Positions 38,301 through 48,859 of a stretch of 64,000 bases of DNA are shown here, piece after piece (position 1 is the stretch's first letter; every line of letters begins with the position of its first letter). The notes beneath the pieces were generated by a model, which saw only the letters and a list, made by a program, of their open reading frames with translations, searched no databases and was not told the origin of the DNA. The DNA is from Guillardia theta CCMP2712 (taxonomy: Eukaryota; Cryptophyceae; Pyrenomonadales; Geminigeraceae): positions 1,100,843 through 1,164,842 of the forward strand of contig NW_005434673.1 of assembly GCF_000315625.1 (NCBI RefSeq), in the 5' to 3' direction. Position numbers and translations under genes: made by a program.

Positions 38301-39105
38301 TGTGGAGCAGCAGGCGGAGACAAGACACTCGAGACACCAAGGTAAGGACCAGCCTTGTTGATTTCTGCTCCTTCATCCTCATCCTCTCTCTGTTTGTTTC
38401 TTGTTTCCTCGATGACCTTTTTTGCTTCAAGGTCACACCTCTTACACATTCGACTTGCGTTCGTCTCGAGCGGATAGAAGCAGCAACACGCGCAAGTCGC
38501 ATGGGAAGTGCTCCTCAGCTTCAGTCGCCATCTCTCCTCGCCCGCCAGCTGTTGATCCTCTTCACTTCCCCCCGCGCTCTCCTCGCGGCTTGCAGGAGTA
38601 CATAGCACAGATGATCGACTTCCAGCGGCATGGACGGGGAAAGAACTCAAAGAGCTTCGCTGACAATCGCCGGACGAGGGAGGAAATCAGGCGGATGGAT
38701 GTGGGCCAGGTGAGGGAGAGGAGGAAGACGGGGAGGAGGGACCTGACGGAGGAGCAGGTATGTAACTGGCTCAAGAGCGTGGGGCTGGCCGATTGTGCCG
38801 AGTACTTCCAAGAGGCCTGCGTAGATGGAGCAGGCCTTGTTCAGCTGAGAGAGCTGCTGGCGAGGGAGGTAACTCACCGAGACGATTGATGGGGTGGAAG
38901 CTGATGGGGCTGCAGGTTCAGACGTTCTACGACGCTGTCGAGAAGAGGTTGGGAGTGAACAAGTTCGGACTGGTGAATGCCTTCTCCTCCTCTTGCTTCT
39001 GCTTGCCCTCTCCCAGCGCGACACCCTCTCTTTCTTGGTCTCCCCTCCTCCTGACAGGGTTGTTGTAGGTTCTTCGCCTTGCGGATTCGCTGCAGTGTCT
39101 GTGAG
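35365..39105 (+). CDS. PPR-repeat protein with C-terminal SAM domain
   Basis: I chose the ATG at 35365; 35416 is an alternative that opens a hydrophobic KLYIIPCLLMVNLL leader suited to organelle targeting. About codons 300-620 hold seven or so pentatricopeptide-type repeats, with signatures such as PDITTYNRLMEACS, PDVNTFNTMLEACG and PDVITFNNLIAACA, separated by unusually long, acidic-glycine inserts. An acidic Glu-rich tail follows. The frame stops at 38361 only if read into a consensus intron (donor AAG|gtaagg at 38341). Splicing to 38432 continues in frame through a basic region. It then gives WLKSVGLADCAEYFQE, FYDAVEKRLG and LRLADSLQCL, a sterile-alpha-motif fold, ending at 39105. PPR proteins bind organelle RNA, and SAM domains mediate protein or RNA contact. 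Confidence 0.75.
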
Positions 39106-39288
39106 GCCCCTGAAAGATTTGCCGCATGTGGACGGATGGGAGGGTCGACGTAGCTCTTGTAATTTCATGTAACCTTGTACAGTAGCACGAGTAGTTAAGG
39201 AAGATACTTCTTGCATGTCACAGTTCAAGTTCTTGCCAAACTGGCAGTCAGCCGATTCAGGCTTCATGCAAATTGGCAACGTCGCCGT

Positions 39289-39640
39289 TCCGAAGTTTGT
39301 GGCCCAGGAGTCGACTGGGCACCCGCTGAGCCCTCACTGGCAGTGACTGGCCGCAGCGAGTTAACAGTCCGACCTTACCCGGCATAGACTCGGATCTACC
39401 CGGGCCCAGATTACTCATTGTCTCACGAGCCTCGGATTCAACGGTCGGATAGGGCCATCCCGGGCGCTTCCGGCGACCGCCGGGGCTGTCCGGTGTCAAC
39501 CGGATGCGGCCGGCTGGGCAACGCCAGGCCCGGGCCGAAGTCGCGGCGGCGTCCAGGGCGGCGTCGAGTGATGAACGCGGTTGGGGATGAGGGCCCGGGA
39601 TCAACGGCTGGAGAAAAAAAAGGGATGAAAGATCGTTGAG
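39289..39640. repeat. GC-rich dispersed repeat island
   Basis: Sharp GC rise with CCGGCCGG, GGCCCGGG and 'gttaacagtccgacc' sequence shared in style with the islands at 47, 51, 53 and 55 kb. It begins just after 'gttccgaagtttg', a string also present near 51250. A GA-rich run (39655-39780) follows. No coding evidence up to about 40100. Confidence 0.6.
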
Positions 39641-40146
39641 ATATGGCGACCGACGTGCGACGGCGAGGAGAGGATAGGAGAGGGAGGAGAGAGAGGAGAG
39701 AGAGGAGAGGGAGGAAAGGAAGGGGAGAGCTGGGAGAAGGCAGAGGAAGGAGGAACAAGGATGGAACCTGAGGGAGAGAGGAAGTACTGGCAAGTGTCAC
39801 AGCCTTAGGGCTCGATGGGGCACAGCATGCTGGTGGGGCACGGTGATGAGGACGAGGGAGGGCGAAGAGACACGACCAAGAAGAGAGCGATAGGCAGGAG
39901 GAGGGAGAACATAGCGAGGAAGGGAACGAGTTGAGGGGGGACGACTGATATTTGACGAAAATCGGTTGTGTAGGAAACAAAGTGAAAAAGGATAGCTGGG
40001 GGTAGCAAAGAAAACACGAACAAGAGGCTGTCACCACCAACACATCAGCTCAGAGATTGCTGCTTCTCCTTCATCGCTCAGCCTCGCGTCTAGTCAGCTG
40101 CACCCGCCATGACGAGCAATCAGAATTCTTTCGGCTTGTTCGGGTG

Positions 40147-41981
40147 ATGGTTGACTTTTGTACCCCCGCGTCTGAGTCTCAGCGCAGCTACACGCCCTCC
40201 ATCTACCAAGGGGATCCCTACGGGACCTCGGAGAAGGCGCGAGGGGACGCGAGGTACAAAGGGAAGCAGTTTAAGGTCGGCGGGTACAAGAAGGGCAAGA
40301 CACCTGACGTCTACTTCGACCCTGCCGTCGCCTCGAGCGTGTACATTGGAGCCAAGTACACGACCCTCTTCGACCTTGACAGAAAGTGAGCACAGACTGC
40401 TGCTGCTGCTGCTGATGATGATGATGAGGAGGAGGAGGAGGAGGAGGAGGAGGAGGAGGAGGAGGAGGAGGAGGAGGAGGAGGAGGAGGAGGAGGACAAC
40501 TTTGTCCAAATGCTTTAATTGGTGTTGTTGTTCAGACTTGTTATTTTTATGGTAGTGGTTGTAATTAGTCCAATAGATATCACAAGGAGAAGAAGCAAAG
40601 GCAGATAGTCTCTGCTCCCTTCAAGCCCTCCACTCCCAGGTAGTCATCATTCTCTTCCTTTCCCCTTCTTCCCGTCTACCAATCTCTCCACACTCGTTTC
40701 TTCCTCTCGATCCTCGTGCCCTTCTTCTCCTAGTGTATTCATCACGCGCAACTTGGCAGCCAGCACATGGAGGGCAAGGGCGGGTACTTCGGGACCTTCG
40801 GCAAGTTCGAGAACATCAAAACTTCCGACGAGTACGACAAACGGCCGGTGAGAAGGAGAGAAGGTGAGGGGAGGAGGGGGCCCAAGGCTTTGCGGCAGGT
40901 GAAGAAAGGAGAGACGAGGGAGTTCGAGCCGAGAAACTTCTTGACGAGTCCATCCAAGAAAGGACATCAGGGGCTACTCAGCTGCAAGTGAGTCGTCTTC
41001 CTCCTTGCTCCTCCCCCCTCCCCCTCCCCGCTTCCGATCTCGTTCCTTCTTTCTTGCTTCTCTTCCTCACGGTCATATCCTGCAGGAATGGCGTCCAGGG
41101 GGTTGCCAACGAATATCACTACGAGTCATCTCCCCCTCCAACTAGAGAGAAGAAGGAGCACGTGAGAAACAGCGAACCAACAACCCACTACCTCCTTTAC
41201 TCACAACCTTCAGGTCACTCCATTCAAACCCCCGTCGCCTGCTAGGAAGGGTCTCTTCACTCAGGTATCTCACCCTCTACCCCCGGCCCCTCCTCCTGAT
41301 CGTCTCCTCCCCTCAGGACTGTAAAGTCACTTTCTCCGACTTTAAGTACGGAATTCAAGGGCCTAGAGATGTAAGCTTCCTCCTGCTCCTCTTCTCTCTC
41401 TCTGGCGGCTCACCAACGCTCCTCGCTCACATGCTCGTTGCATCAGCGCAAGCGCAATGCAGCAGGCGAAGGTCTCAAGCCATGGTTCCCCACCAGCGTC
41501 TCCAAGTCCATTCGAGGTTCTTCCTCGTTCTCGTCCTCGCCGATCCCTCGCCTCTTCCTGTGCTCTTCCTCTTCTTCCTCGTCCTTGTTCTCCTTCAACA
41601 CTCTCCTGATATGCTTGCAGGGCCTTTGGGTCGCATCTTCGCCACCATCAATCCCCCTCCTGAGTAGCTCCTCACCTCATCCAATTGCTTGTCACCTCTC
41701 CCCCCCCCCAGGTACCTGCCGCAGGGAGGCGCCGAAAAGAAGGCGAGCAAGGAGGAAGACATCAAGAGTAAGCTCTCCCCTGCTGCCTCTGCCTGCTCCC
41801 GCTTTTCACACTTTCTGTAGAAATTGGCCCAGCATTCCGACCGAGCAGCTGCCCGAAGTCCATGCGCAGGTACTCCAGTGTAGAGAAGGAGGGAGGAGGG
41901 AGGGGAGAGGGAGAAAGTCTGACATCTCTTTCAAGCGTTTCCATCGTCAACATGCCGAGGAACATCAATTCTGCCTTCTAG
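40147..41981 (+). CDS. CFAP96-like cilia/flagella-associated protein
   Basis: The first exon (ATG at 40147) gives DPYGTSEKARG, KGKQFKVGGYKKGKTPDVYFDP and VYIGAKYTTLFDLDR. After a GGA-repeat intron come KEKKQRQI, APFKPSTPS, GKGGYFGTFGKFENI, and then EFEPRNFLTSPSKKGHQG. Later small exons give FKPPSPARKG and IGPAFRPSS, with a stop at 41979-41981. The order of short motifs (YFDP, KK..F.PS, G.GGYFGTFG, NF.T.PSKKG, FKP.SP) is that of CFAP96/C4orf47, a basal-body and axoneme protein. This indicates a flagellated cell. The 3' end is uncertain: further coding-like stretches at 42345-42400 and 42470-42757 may be extra exons. Confidence 0.65.
40414..40495. repeat. GAT/GGA microsatellite in an intron of the CFAP96-like gene
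   Basis: GCT and GAT triplets followed by more than 20 GGA units, starting about 25 bp after the donor at 40388. Confidence 0.9.
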
Positions 41982-42126
41982 CGTTCCTCGTTTTCCCCTG
42001 GCTGTTCGACTCAATACGACATGCTCAAAGCTCGCGATCAACCACATCCCGTGCGTCTTCCAGCTCCAGCTCCCTGTACACGAGCTGGATGAGTGGGAGG
42101 AGAGGGAAGGAAGCACACTTAGCGGA

Positions 42127-42149
42127 GGGGGGGGGGGGGGGGGGGGGGG
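42127..42149 (+). repeat. Poly-G run of 23
   Basis: An uninterrupted run of 23 G. The flanking sequence is G-rich and non-coding. The length is likely to be unstable or mis-assembled. Confidence 0.9.
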
Positions 42150-42831
42150 CGATGGCGGGGAGCAGGGGAGGGACAAGAGGAGGGAGGGGCCAACAGGCTC
42201 GACAGGAAGCTGATGTACCAGCATAGAGGGCGGAGCTGCTGCCATCTGTCGCGATCGAAGTACTCTGATCCTGTTGGAGGTCAGCTGGGCCTTGTAACGC
42301 GCTCCTCACCCATCCACTGCAGCAACCTTTCTCGCTCCTGCAGGTTCCTGGGCAAGGGCTTGGTGAAGGCGAAGCCCTGCATGGCACATGAGGGAGGATG
42401 ATCAAGGAAGGAGCAGAGAGAGCTGCTACATGCTCGATGCGGAAGCCCAAGTCTGGTTGGATTACGCAGTGTCTTCTCCCTGGTATGGATCAGCAACGGA
42501 GAGCAGGAGCACGTTCTCGAACCTCCTACTCGCATGGAGGCGACAGCATCCTCTATGCCGGGGCAGATGTAAGGGTCCTTCACATCTCTAGTCAGCCTGT
42601 CCTTGCTTGTCGCCACTGCTGCACCTGGTACAAGACGAACTCCAACGGCTCGTCGTCCGGCCATACGACGCTGCCGCCTTTCTTCAAGTCGTCGCCTTTC
42701 CAGGGCCTTCCTGTCCTGAGGGCGGTGAGTCAGCAGGAGCCCGAGACTGCAACCTAGCTCACTCTTGATCACTGAGATGCTCGTAGCTCTTGGCAACATT
42801 CCATCGCAATCTTATGAGCTTAGCAAGTTTG

Positions 42832-43218
42832 TCAACCATCGAGGTTCAAACTTACTCGCTTTACCTGCCCCTCTCTCGGACGCTCTCCATCCCCTGGCCA
42901 GACATCTTGATAGGCCACTTGATAGATGCTGGTGGCATTCATGGGGAGAGGAGGAACTAGTTGCATCTCCGACTCTCTCTCGTCATGGTACTCAGAGTCA
43001 GGTTCGCTGTTCGGCTCCACCTTGAACGTTCGCCGTAACACCCGTTCTTCCTCTTTATACTTCTTAAAGATGTCAAGCTCCGAGGAATCGCCTCCTCGGA
43101 TACGCATACTCGCATCTCTCAATGAGCACAGGAAGCATCTTGTCTCCTCGGCCCGACAGACTTGAGATCTCAGCATTGCGAATCCAAGAAGGGTGACCAG
43201 CAGCGCAATCGTCGTCAT
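42832..43218 (-). CDS. Small secreted protein, unknown
   Basis: Single exon of 128 residues. The start gives a clear signal peptide (MTTIALLVTLLGFAML) with cleavage likely after CRA. The next part has two Cys (CFLC) and a MRIRGGDSS string. The rest is acidic and Glu/Tyr-rich with no transmembrane segment. Its ATG overlaps, within one CATG, the possible start of a + strand gene. No family is recognised. Confidence 0.5.
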   Translation of the reverse strand: MTTIALLVTLLGFAMLRSQVCRAEETRCFLCSLRDASMRIRGGDSSELDIFKKYKEEERVLRRTFKVEPNSEPDSEYHDERESEMQLVPPLPMNATSIYQVAYQDVWPGDGERPREGQVKRVSLNLDG

Positions 43219-43788
43219 GTCGAGGAAAGGAGAAGGCGTCGGTGTTTTGGATCAGCCACCAACAAGATGGTATCGTCTTGTTGTTATCTGCATCTCATTC
43301 CTCCTCCTCCTCGCCTCGTTGCCCTCGCCATGCACCCGACGCATTGTTGGGATTTCCATCTTCTCGTACAGCCCCTCATACAGCCCCTCATACAGCCCCT
43401 CATACAGCCCCTCATACAGCCCCTCATACAGCCCCTCATACAGCCCCTCATACAGGCGGCCCAATAATAGTCATCGCCAGAGTCATCCCCCTCATTTTTT
43501 TGGCCCCCATCCCCCATCACTTGCTCCGGAAATAGCGTTGAAGGACCAGCATGTTCGAGCTGTTGGACGTATGCGGCATCCCGGGGATTGAGAAATGCAT
43601 CCAGACGTCGCAGAGAGTGAGCGGCCCGCACCTCTCATGAACACATCCTCCTTTAAACTCCCTCTTTCCTGCTCCTCTCTTCTCCCTCTTCCCTCCTCAC
43701 CTTCATCCCCATTATTCCTCCTCCCCTTCTTCTTGTTTCCTTCTCTGCTTCCCAGGAAGTGGAAGTGGCTATTGTGTTGAGCAAGTAA
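43217..43788 (+). CDS. Possible small membrane protein with minisatellite-filled intron
   Basis: From the ATG at 43217 the frame gives WYRLVVICISFLLLLASL, a transmembrane segment. A donor (gtacag, about 43370) begins exactly where the 12-bp repeat starts. Joining to an acceptor near 43549, then 43617 to about 43756, gives a continuous frame with FELLDVCGIPGIEKCIQTS and EVEVAIVLSK before a stop at 43786-43788, about 82 residues. The alternative is that the repeat itself is translated as YSPS units. Either model is tentative. The start overlaps that of the minus gene. Confidence 0.3.
43371..43457. repeat. 12-bp minisatellite (cagcccctcata)
   Basis: Seven to eight nearly perfect 12-bp units. 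Each unit contains 'catacag', which resembles a 3' splice site. The unit is a multiple of three and has no stop on either strand. Confidence 0.95.
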
Positions 43789-44224
43789 GCAGCTAGGAAA
43801 GAGAGGGCATCGGACAAGGGTCTGAGAATAGAAGAAGTAGATTATGAACGTCGCGCAATGTATGTATGGACAATGAAGCGTTGGTCATCTTGTTCGTGAA
43901 AGGTCATCTTGTTCGTGAAAGATGGGTTGTTTGTGAAATATCATCTGCAGTCCTCCTAGCTAGGTTGATTCCCAGCCGCTTTGTTGCTTGAAACAACGAC
44001 TTAACAACGACTTCTGGAATGTCGAATACTGTGTAGATCGTCTGTGAAGCAATTGCAGAGAAAAGTTTATTTTGGAATCGAGATGAGTGAGTGTTGGGAA
44101 TAAGTGATAGCCCCTCGAGAATAGAGTTGTGTGGCTTCCCTGATGTGAATGTGGGAGTTGTTGGGTGTGCAGAAAGGGTGCCAAGTAGGAGATGGCTCGC
44201 AACGAGGACTGATTGTTTTCTCAG

Positions 44225-44563
44225 GTGGTTGACGGTCATTATCCTCATGTGATGCCTCACTCCAGCAACTTGAAGTTCTGGGAGCAGGGGCTCACGTCAG
44301 ACATTGGCAAGAGTTTCCTGATCGGTTCCTCTTCTTTCTGTGGGATGGGGGTTGGTGTGACAGATAGTGCAGGTCACAAGAGGTTGGGTAACTCGACAGA
44401 GATGCAGTGGGAAGGACTTTCCCGCAGTGTAGGAAGCTCAGGGTAAGAGGAGGAGCGTTTTTCGAGGCTCTTGATCTTGACCTTTTCTTTCAACAGCACA
44501 AAGTCTGCCCTGTACAAGCAGATGTACGCTGAGGGACAGCGGGCACCATGGGGATCTTTTTAA
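44225..44563 (+). CDS. 3' exons of an unidentified gene
   Basis: An exon at 44225-44443 after a good acceptor (ttttctcag) gives about 73 residues with HYPHVMPHSSNLKFWEQG and a Gly/Ser-rich middle. A second exon at 44497-44563 adds KSALYKQMYAEGQRAPWGSF and a TAA. Codon content looks coding. Upstream exons were not found in 43800-44220, so the start is unknown. No family is recognised. Confidence 0.4.
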
Positions 44564-44744
44564 GGTTGAGAATGGTGCGAAGGAAGGTTACGGATGTACA
44601 GACATTGAGAGCTCTAAGAATGAATCGTGTTACATTGCCCCTTGTTGTACAAAGAAATTTCATTCAACAGGTGATCCAGGACAGAGAGGAAAGAACGTTG
44701 GTGAGTACGGAAGGGTGATGGAAAGAGGGATGCCGACAATATTT

Positions 44745-46244
44745 TCAATCTTCTTGACAGCAATCTTCACGGAGCAGGAGGCATTCTTGCCATGAAAAAA
44801 TTCGCCAAGTCCAGAAGCATTTCCCTGGTTTTACGAATGCAGCCGGTTCACCCTTGCGGTCTGATAGCGCCCAATATTCCATCACGCAGCATCGTAGACA
44901 ATGTCGGCAGCATGGAGTGCATCCGAAGTAGAGAGGCGCGAAGCAAAAATAATTGAGAAGAAATCTGATGGCGATGCCGAACAGGAAATACGTCAGATAG
45001 TGGATGGCCAGTAGCAGCCAGTAGTCGTACTGCGTGACTGAGCATCGGCATTGTTGGAACTGAGGCAGCAGCCTTAAAGGTCGGGGCAGAGAGCACATGA
45101 ACTGGTTCAGATTCTGACAAGACTGATCTACAAATGATGTTTGATTGCTTGAAGCATCAAATTGCAGAACCTTGCACGAAGAGCCAATGGCCGAGAAGGA
45201 AGTAAGATTTGAGCTTGTGTTTGCCAACCATAGTGAGGTCGAATTATACAGACGCATAGTCTGCATTATCTCCGTTTCATTCGATTCCTCCCCCAAGACA
45301 AGAAGTTTTCCTCCAATATTTTCACAGAAGCTATATGCGTCCAGGTTTGACTTGGACTCACATATGAACTGCAAGGTTTCTCGAGACTCCATTGCAGCTG
45401 TTTCTTTCCTTGTAGCCCGCAAGGATGAAGTTTGATTGGTGTCAACTTGTTTGGTGCTGTTGATGGTGGCATTCACTGCAACATTGAAAACGATGCCTGC
45501 TGGTAGAAGTTGATGAGAGGACACAGCATGATTGATCGAAGCATTCTGAAAGACGAACGACTGGCAAGTTTTGAGATTGTTGATCATGAAGTAACAGAAG
45601 TACAAGGAAGCAAGAGATAGGAGTAGAGCAAACAATTTCAAAATGTATCGCATGAAATTCAAGCAGCATCGTGCATTGTGCAAGCGGTCACAAAAGCACT
45701 GACAACAGAAGGAATCCTCCTTGTTAAAAATGGTTCCAATAAAACTGCACTTGACGCAGTAGGAAAACAAAATGGATTGCAGCAGCAAGTTGAGAATAAT
45801 CCCCGAGACCGTCTTTATCCAGAATGATGATGCCGAAAATACATGCATGATGAGGGAGGTGCTTAGCAAGGTCACAAGCAACACGTTCAACATGACCATA
45901 GTCCTCTGGGTTCTGTTGTATCGTTTACAATCTTCAGGCTGAGCAAAGAAGGGAGAAAGTTCGTCACTCTCCTCAATGTGAAGACGCATTTTGTTTCGAC
46001 AAGTCCAGGGACAACAAAACTTCAGGATGAACTCACAGCATGTAAGATCTGGTCGTTCAGCTTGTGCAGGCTCGATCTCTGACATGGCTTCTCTGAAGTT
46101 ATAAGGATCATAATAGAGGTTCCTTATCGGTGAAGCCTGAGTGTCGGCATATACCAAATCATCTTCCAGAGTCAAGAAGTTATGCAGGTTGGGTGGTGCT
46201 CTGATGCAGACATCTCCATCTTCCTCCTCGTGTTGCACAGCCAT
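44745..46244 (-). CDS. Intronless multi-pass membrane protein with C-type-lectin-like domain
   Basis: The first ATG (46244) gives 499 residues. The N-terminus is acidic and cytoplasmic-looking, followed by a Cys patch (CCEFILKFCCPWTC). Hydrophobic segments follow at about residues 115-140, 143-165 and 200-222. An extracellular region rich in NxS/T glycosylation sites then carries the C-type-lectin pattern: a Cys before SFCENIGGKLLVLGEESNE, a SLWLANTS strand, and Cys pairs ending QFMCSLP. A fourth hydrophobic segment (WLLLAIHYLTYFLFGIAI) and a Cys-rich tail finish the protein. Calcium-binding EPN or QPD motifs are not obvious, so sugar binding is uncertain. Lack of introns is unusual for this region. 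Confidence 0.7.
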   Translation of the reverse strand: MAVQHEEEDGDVCIRAPPNLHNFLTLEDDLVYADTQASPIRNLYYDPYNFREAMSEIEPAQAERPDLTCCEFILKFCCPWTCRNKMRLHIEESDELSPFFAQPEDCKRYNRTQRTMVMLNVLLVTLLSTSLIMHVFSASSFWIKTVSGIILNLLLQSILFSYCVKCSFIGTIFNKEDSFCCQCFCDRLHNARCCLNFMRYILKLFALLLSLASLYFCYFMINNLKTCQSFVFQNASINHAVSSHQLLPAGIVFNVAVNATINSTKQVDTNQTSSLRATRKETAAMESRETLQFICESKSNLDAYSFCENIGGKLLVLGEESNETEIMQTMRLYNSTSLWLANTSSNLTSFSAIGSSCKVLQFDASSNQTSFVDQSCQNLNQFMCSLPRPLRLLPQFQQCRCSVTQYDYWLLLAIHYLTYFLFGIAIRFLLNYFCFAPLYFGCTPCCRHCLRCCVMEYWALSDRKGEPAAFVKPGKCFWTWRIFSWQECLLLREDCCQED

Positions 46245-46876
46245 TGTATTGTGCGTAGATCCACTCAGGAGTGGTATGAAAGGAACAGGTGCTTGAGGTT
46301 CTACTGCTTGTAGGCAGCAGATCAAGTTCTATATTCGTAGACTTTCTTTCAGATCAAAAGTGAGCTTCTCCTCTGCTCTCTCCTCTTCTTCCACCGCCTT
46401 TCCGCATGCCTCGAAGCTCCAGGTTGAGCTCTATGCTCGTCCCCACCCCTTTCCCCTCCTATCTCACCCCTACCACTGACCTGATTTACCACCCACCCAT
46501 TCAAAACAATCTCGCACAGTACCCCCACCCCCTGATATACGAGTAAAACATTCCCCACCCAAGATAGCTTTCTGACTTACAGAGATGTTCCACCACCCCT
46601 CCTTCGTAGTCTGTAGATCCCTTTTGAAGAGGTGGGACCTCTTATCTTTAACGGATCCACTAAAATGGAGCAAGGAAAAGACCTGGAACCATTCTTATGA
46701 CCCCTACCTTACTTCTTCCCCAGCTTTAACAGGCATATTGACGGGTCGTGTACCCCTTGCTGTAGGACGTGATTAAAAGTTTAAAAATCATATTTCAATG
46801 CCTATTCGTGCCGAAGGGTCAAGGATGCGACAAGGAATCGATCGGCGGAGTTTATGAGCACAACCACGTAGAACTA
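46245..46876. other. Spacer with C-rich tracts
   Basis: CCACCCC and CCCCTACC-type runs (46440-46560, 46700-46760), in style like those at 9436, 13715 and 34380. No coding stretch supported. Confidence 0.5.
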
Positions 46877-47310
46877 TCAAAAAGGTTGGGGTGATATACA
46901 CCTTGACCAGCCGCCGAGTTACCAACCACACCAATCTTGATGTATATAAACTGGCCCTACTAGAGTAGGGCCACGGTACACGTTGGCACGGAGGTGTGTC
47001 CGTTGACCTTCAAAGCCCGTTTGCCCCGTCACCCTCCGTGACGACCGTCGGACCGTGACAGCGCGGCACCGTACGGTCGGCTAACCGTTCAGTAGTGTCA
47101 TGTCACGGCGGATCCTCAGCCTGGCACTGCCGGGACGGCCCGGGTTCCGGCCGGCCCGCCGGATCGGATGTGTAGGGCCGGGCCACTGCCGCTGGCAGGC
47201 CCTGAGGGGGCCGGGTTAGGGGTGGTTGGATAGTGGTATATAAACATCAGTGTTCTTCGTGTCAATAACTCGGCGGCTGGTCAAGGTGTATATCACCCCA
47301 ACCTTTTTGA
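46877..47310. mobile_element. Short element with perfect 45-bp terminal inverted repeats
   Basis: The left end 46877-46921 is the exact reverse complement of the right end 47266-47310. The interior (about 344 bp) is very GC-rich (CCGGCC, CGGGCCGG), with no coding capacity. Inverted ends, small size and a solo terminus elsewhere (34261) fit a non-autonomous transposon (MITE-like). No clear target-site duplication is seen. Confidence 0.65.
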
Positions 47311-47584
47311 AGATCAGATTATCGCTTGTTTTGCTCGTAAAGTCCACCGGTCGATTCCGACTCTGCAAGCACCGCTGCCGCATGAGGCATTATTGTCATC
47401 CCCCAGGAAGCTCAATTGTTCAGCTCACCTTTCTTTTCTCCCTACCGTTGCTTATCGCCCCTTCCCTTCTTTTGTTGCTGTGATGCATCCGATCGGCTGC
47501 CTTACCTGTCCATCGGTGCTTCCACCCCAAACAGGTCGGCCCCTTCCCCTTTTGATGTCAGTATGGTTCTGTTCTTCTGATCCT

Positions 47585-48604
47585 TCATCCTGTTGAAACC
47601 TCTGGGGTCGTTAGCCCCTTCCTCCTTGCAAACCATAACATTTGTTGCACTTCCACAAGTTGGACAATTACTTTGACCGCGGCTGAATCGATCGTCTCCT
47701 CATCCTTCTTTAGCTTCCTCCAGTTTTCACGCCATTCGAGTTCCATGATAGCGCACTTGATCCCCGCGATAAATGTAGCTTGAACACCTTCCGCCTCTGG
47801 CCTTACCCTTCTCATCCCCTCCAGCAGGCCTGCATACTTGACTTCTTTCTCCACACATTTCTCCCGCAAGCATTGCAGACTGCCCATGCCTTCGCTGCCA
47901 CCATATTCAGATGTTCGTGCTATCTCCACAAGCACGATGCGATTTCTCTCTTGAAGTAGCATACGCCATCTGTGATGACCCTTGCTGGAGTTGTTGCATC
48001 TCAAGTTCTGCCATTGAGTTGACTGGTGTTTGCCACCAGCTCGAACACATGGAGTTGACTGGTGTTGTGTTCGAGCTGGTGGCAAACACCAGGCAACTCC
48101 GTGGCAGAACTTAAGATGTTTCCTCCAACTCTTCTGTCACTCTTCTGCTTTGATGGCTTCCATAACTGTGTTGTGCCAACTTGGTCATGAGCTCAAAGCT
48201 CTTGCAGGCGAGCTGAACATGCCCCCAAGTCTTCTCTCGCCAGGACACCATGCACAGTACGGTGAGTTACTTTTCTTCCATCGGCACAATTTCTTCTTGG
48301 TCGGTGCAGATAGGGTGATGGCTTGAATTGCAGTGCGTAGGACCGCTCCCTTGCATCTCTTCAGCGCCACTCCCCGGAGCTTTCGCCCAACCTGCCCTTC
48401 GAGGAGGAAGTTTTCCGTCAATGTGAGAGGGCCGGGTCCGAGCTTCTCCTCCAAAGTTTTGTCTCGAGTGATTCGATCCCAGATCTTCAGCCTGTCGATA
48501 TCTGGTTGAGATGCCTCCTCTTCTTCGATTGCAAAGCTGATATCTTGATCAATGTAGGCTCGCTCCCACGGAGAAGAGAAGACGCTTTTGTCTGTTCGCG
48601 CCAT
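47585..48604 (-). pseudogene. Decayed retroelement-like coding remnant
   Basis: Two minus-strand open pieces (48604-48185 and 48085-47585) are joined by a frameshift near 48240 and an inverted repeat at 48003-48112. Around the frameshift the residues YCAWC..GE, then WGHVQLAC, form a C-x2-C...H...C knuckle, like those near the C-terminus of some retroelement polyproteins. The downstream part is Arg/Glu-rich with RWRMLLQERN and RTSEYGGSEG. No catalytic reverse-transcriptase motif is left. Assignment to a retroelement is an inference. Confidence 0.4.
48003..48112. repeat. Inverted repeat, 47-bp arms, 16-bp loop
   Basis: The arms 48003-48049 and 48066-48112 pair with about three mismatches. The loop itself repeats part of an arm. 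The structure lies inside the retroelement remnant. Confidence 0.9.
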
Positions 48605-48859
48605 CTCCTTGGCTTCCTGGAGTATACCATGTTCGTCAGTAAGCTGTACTCCAACAAGTTTGCCTGATGATCGAGCTCGGTCTAACTCCTCCTTCAGGCG
48701 GCTCCCGAGGATTGATTAGCTCGTCCTCATAACACATGGTATCATGCCGTAGGGTATTGGTGATGAAACGAAGGATCTTTCACCGATACCTACTACGGTG
48801 ATTGGCGATGTGATCGACAGATGTAGTTCCCGAGACAACCACTGTCCCCTACAGCAGCT

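Noticed and set aside
43252-43464. Minus-strand frame of EGLY repeats
   Set aside because: It is the reverse reading of the 12-bp minisatellite.
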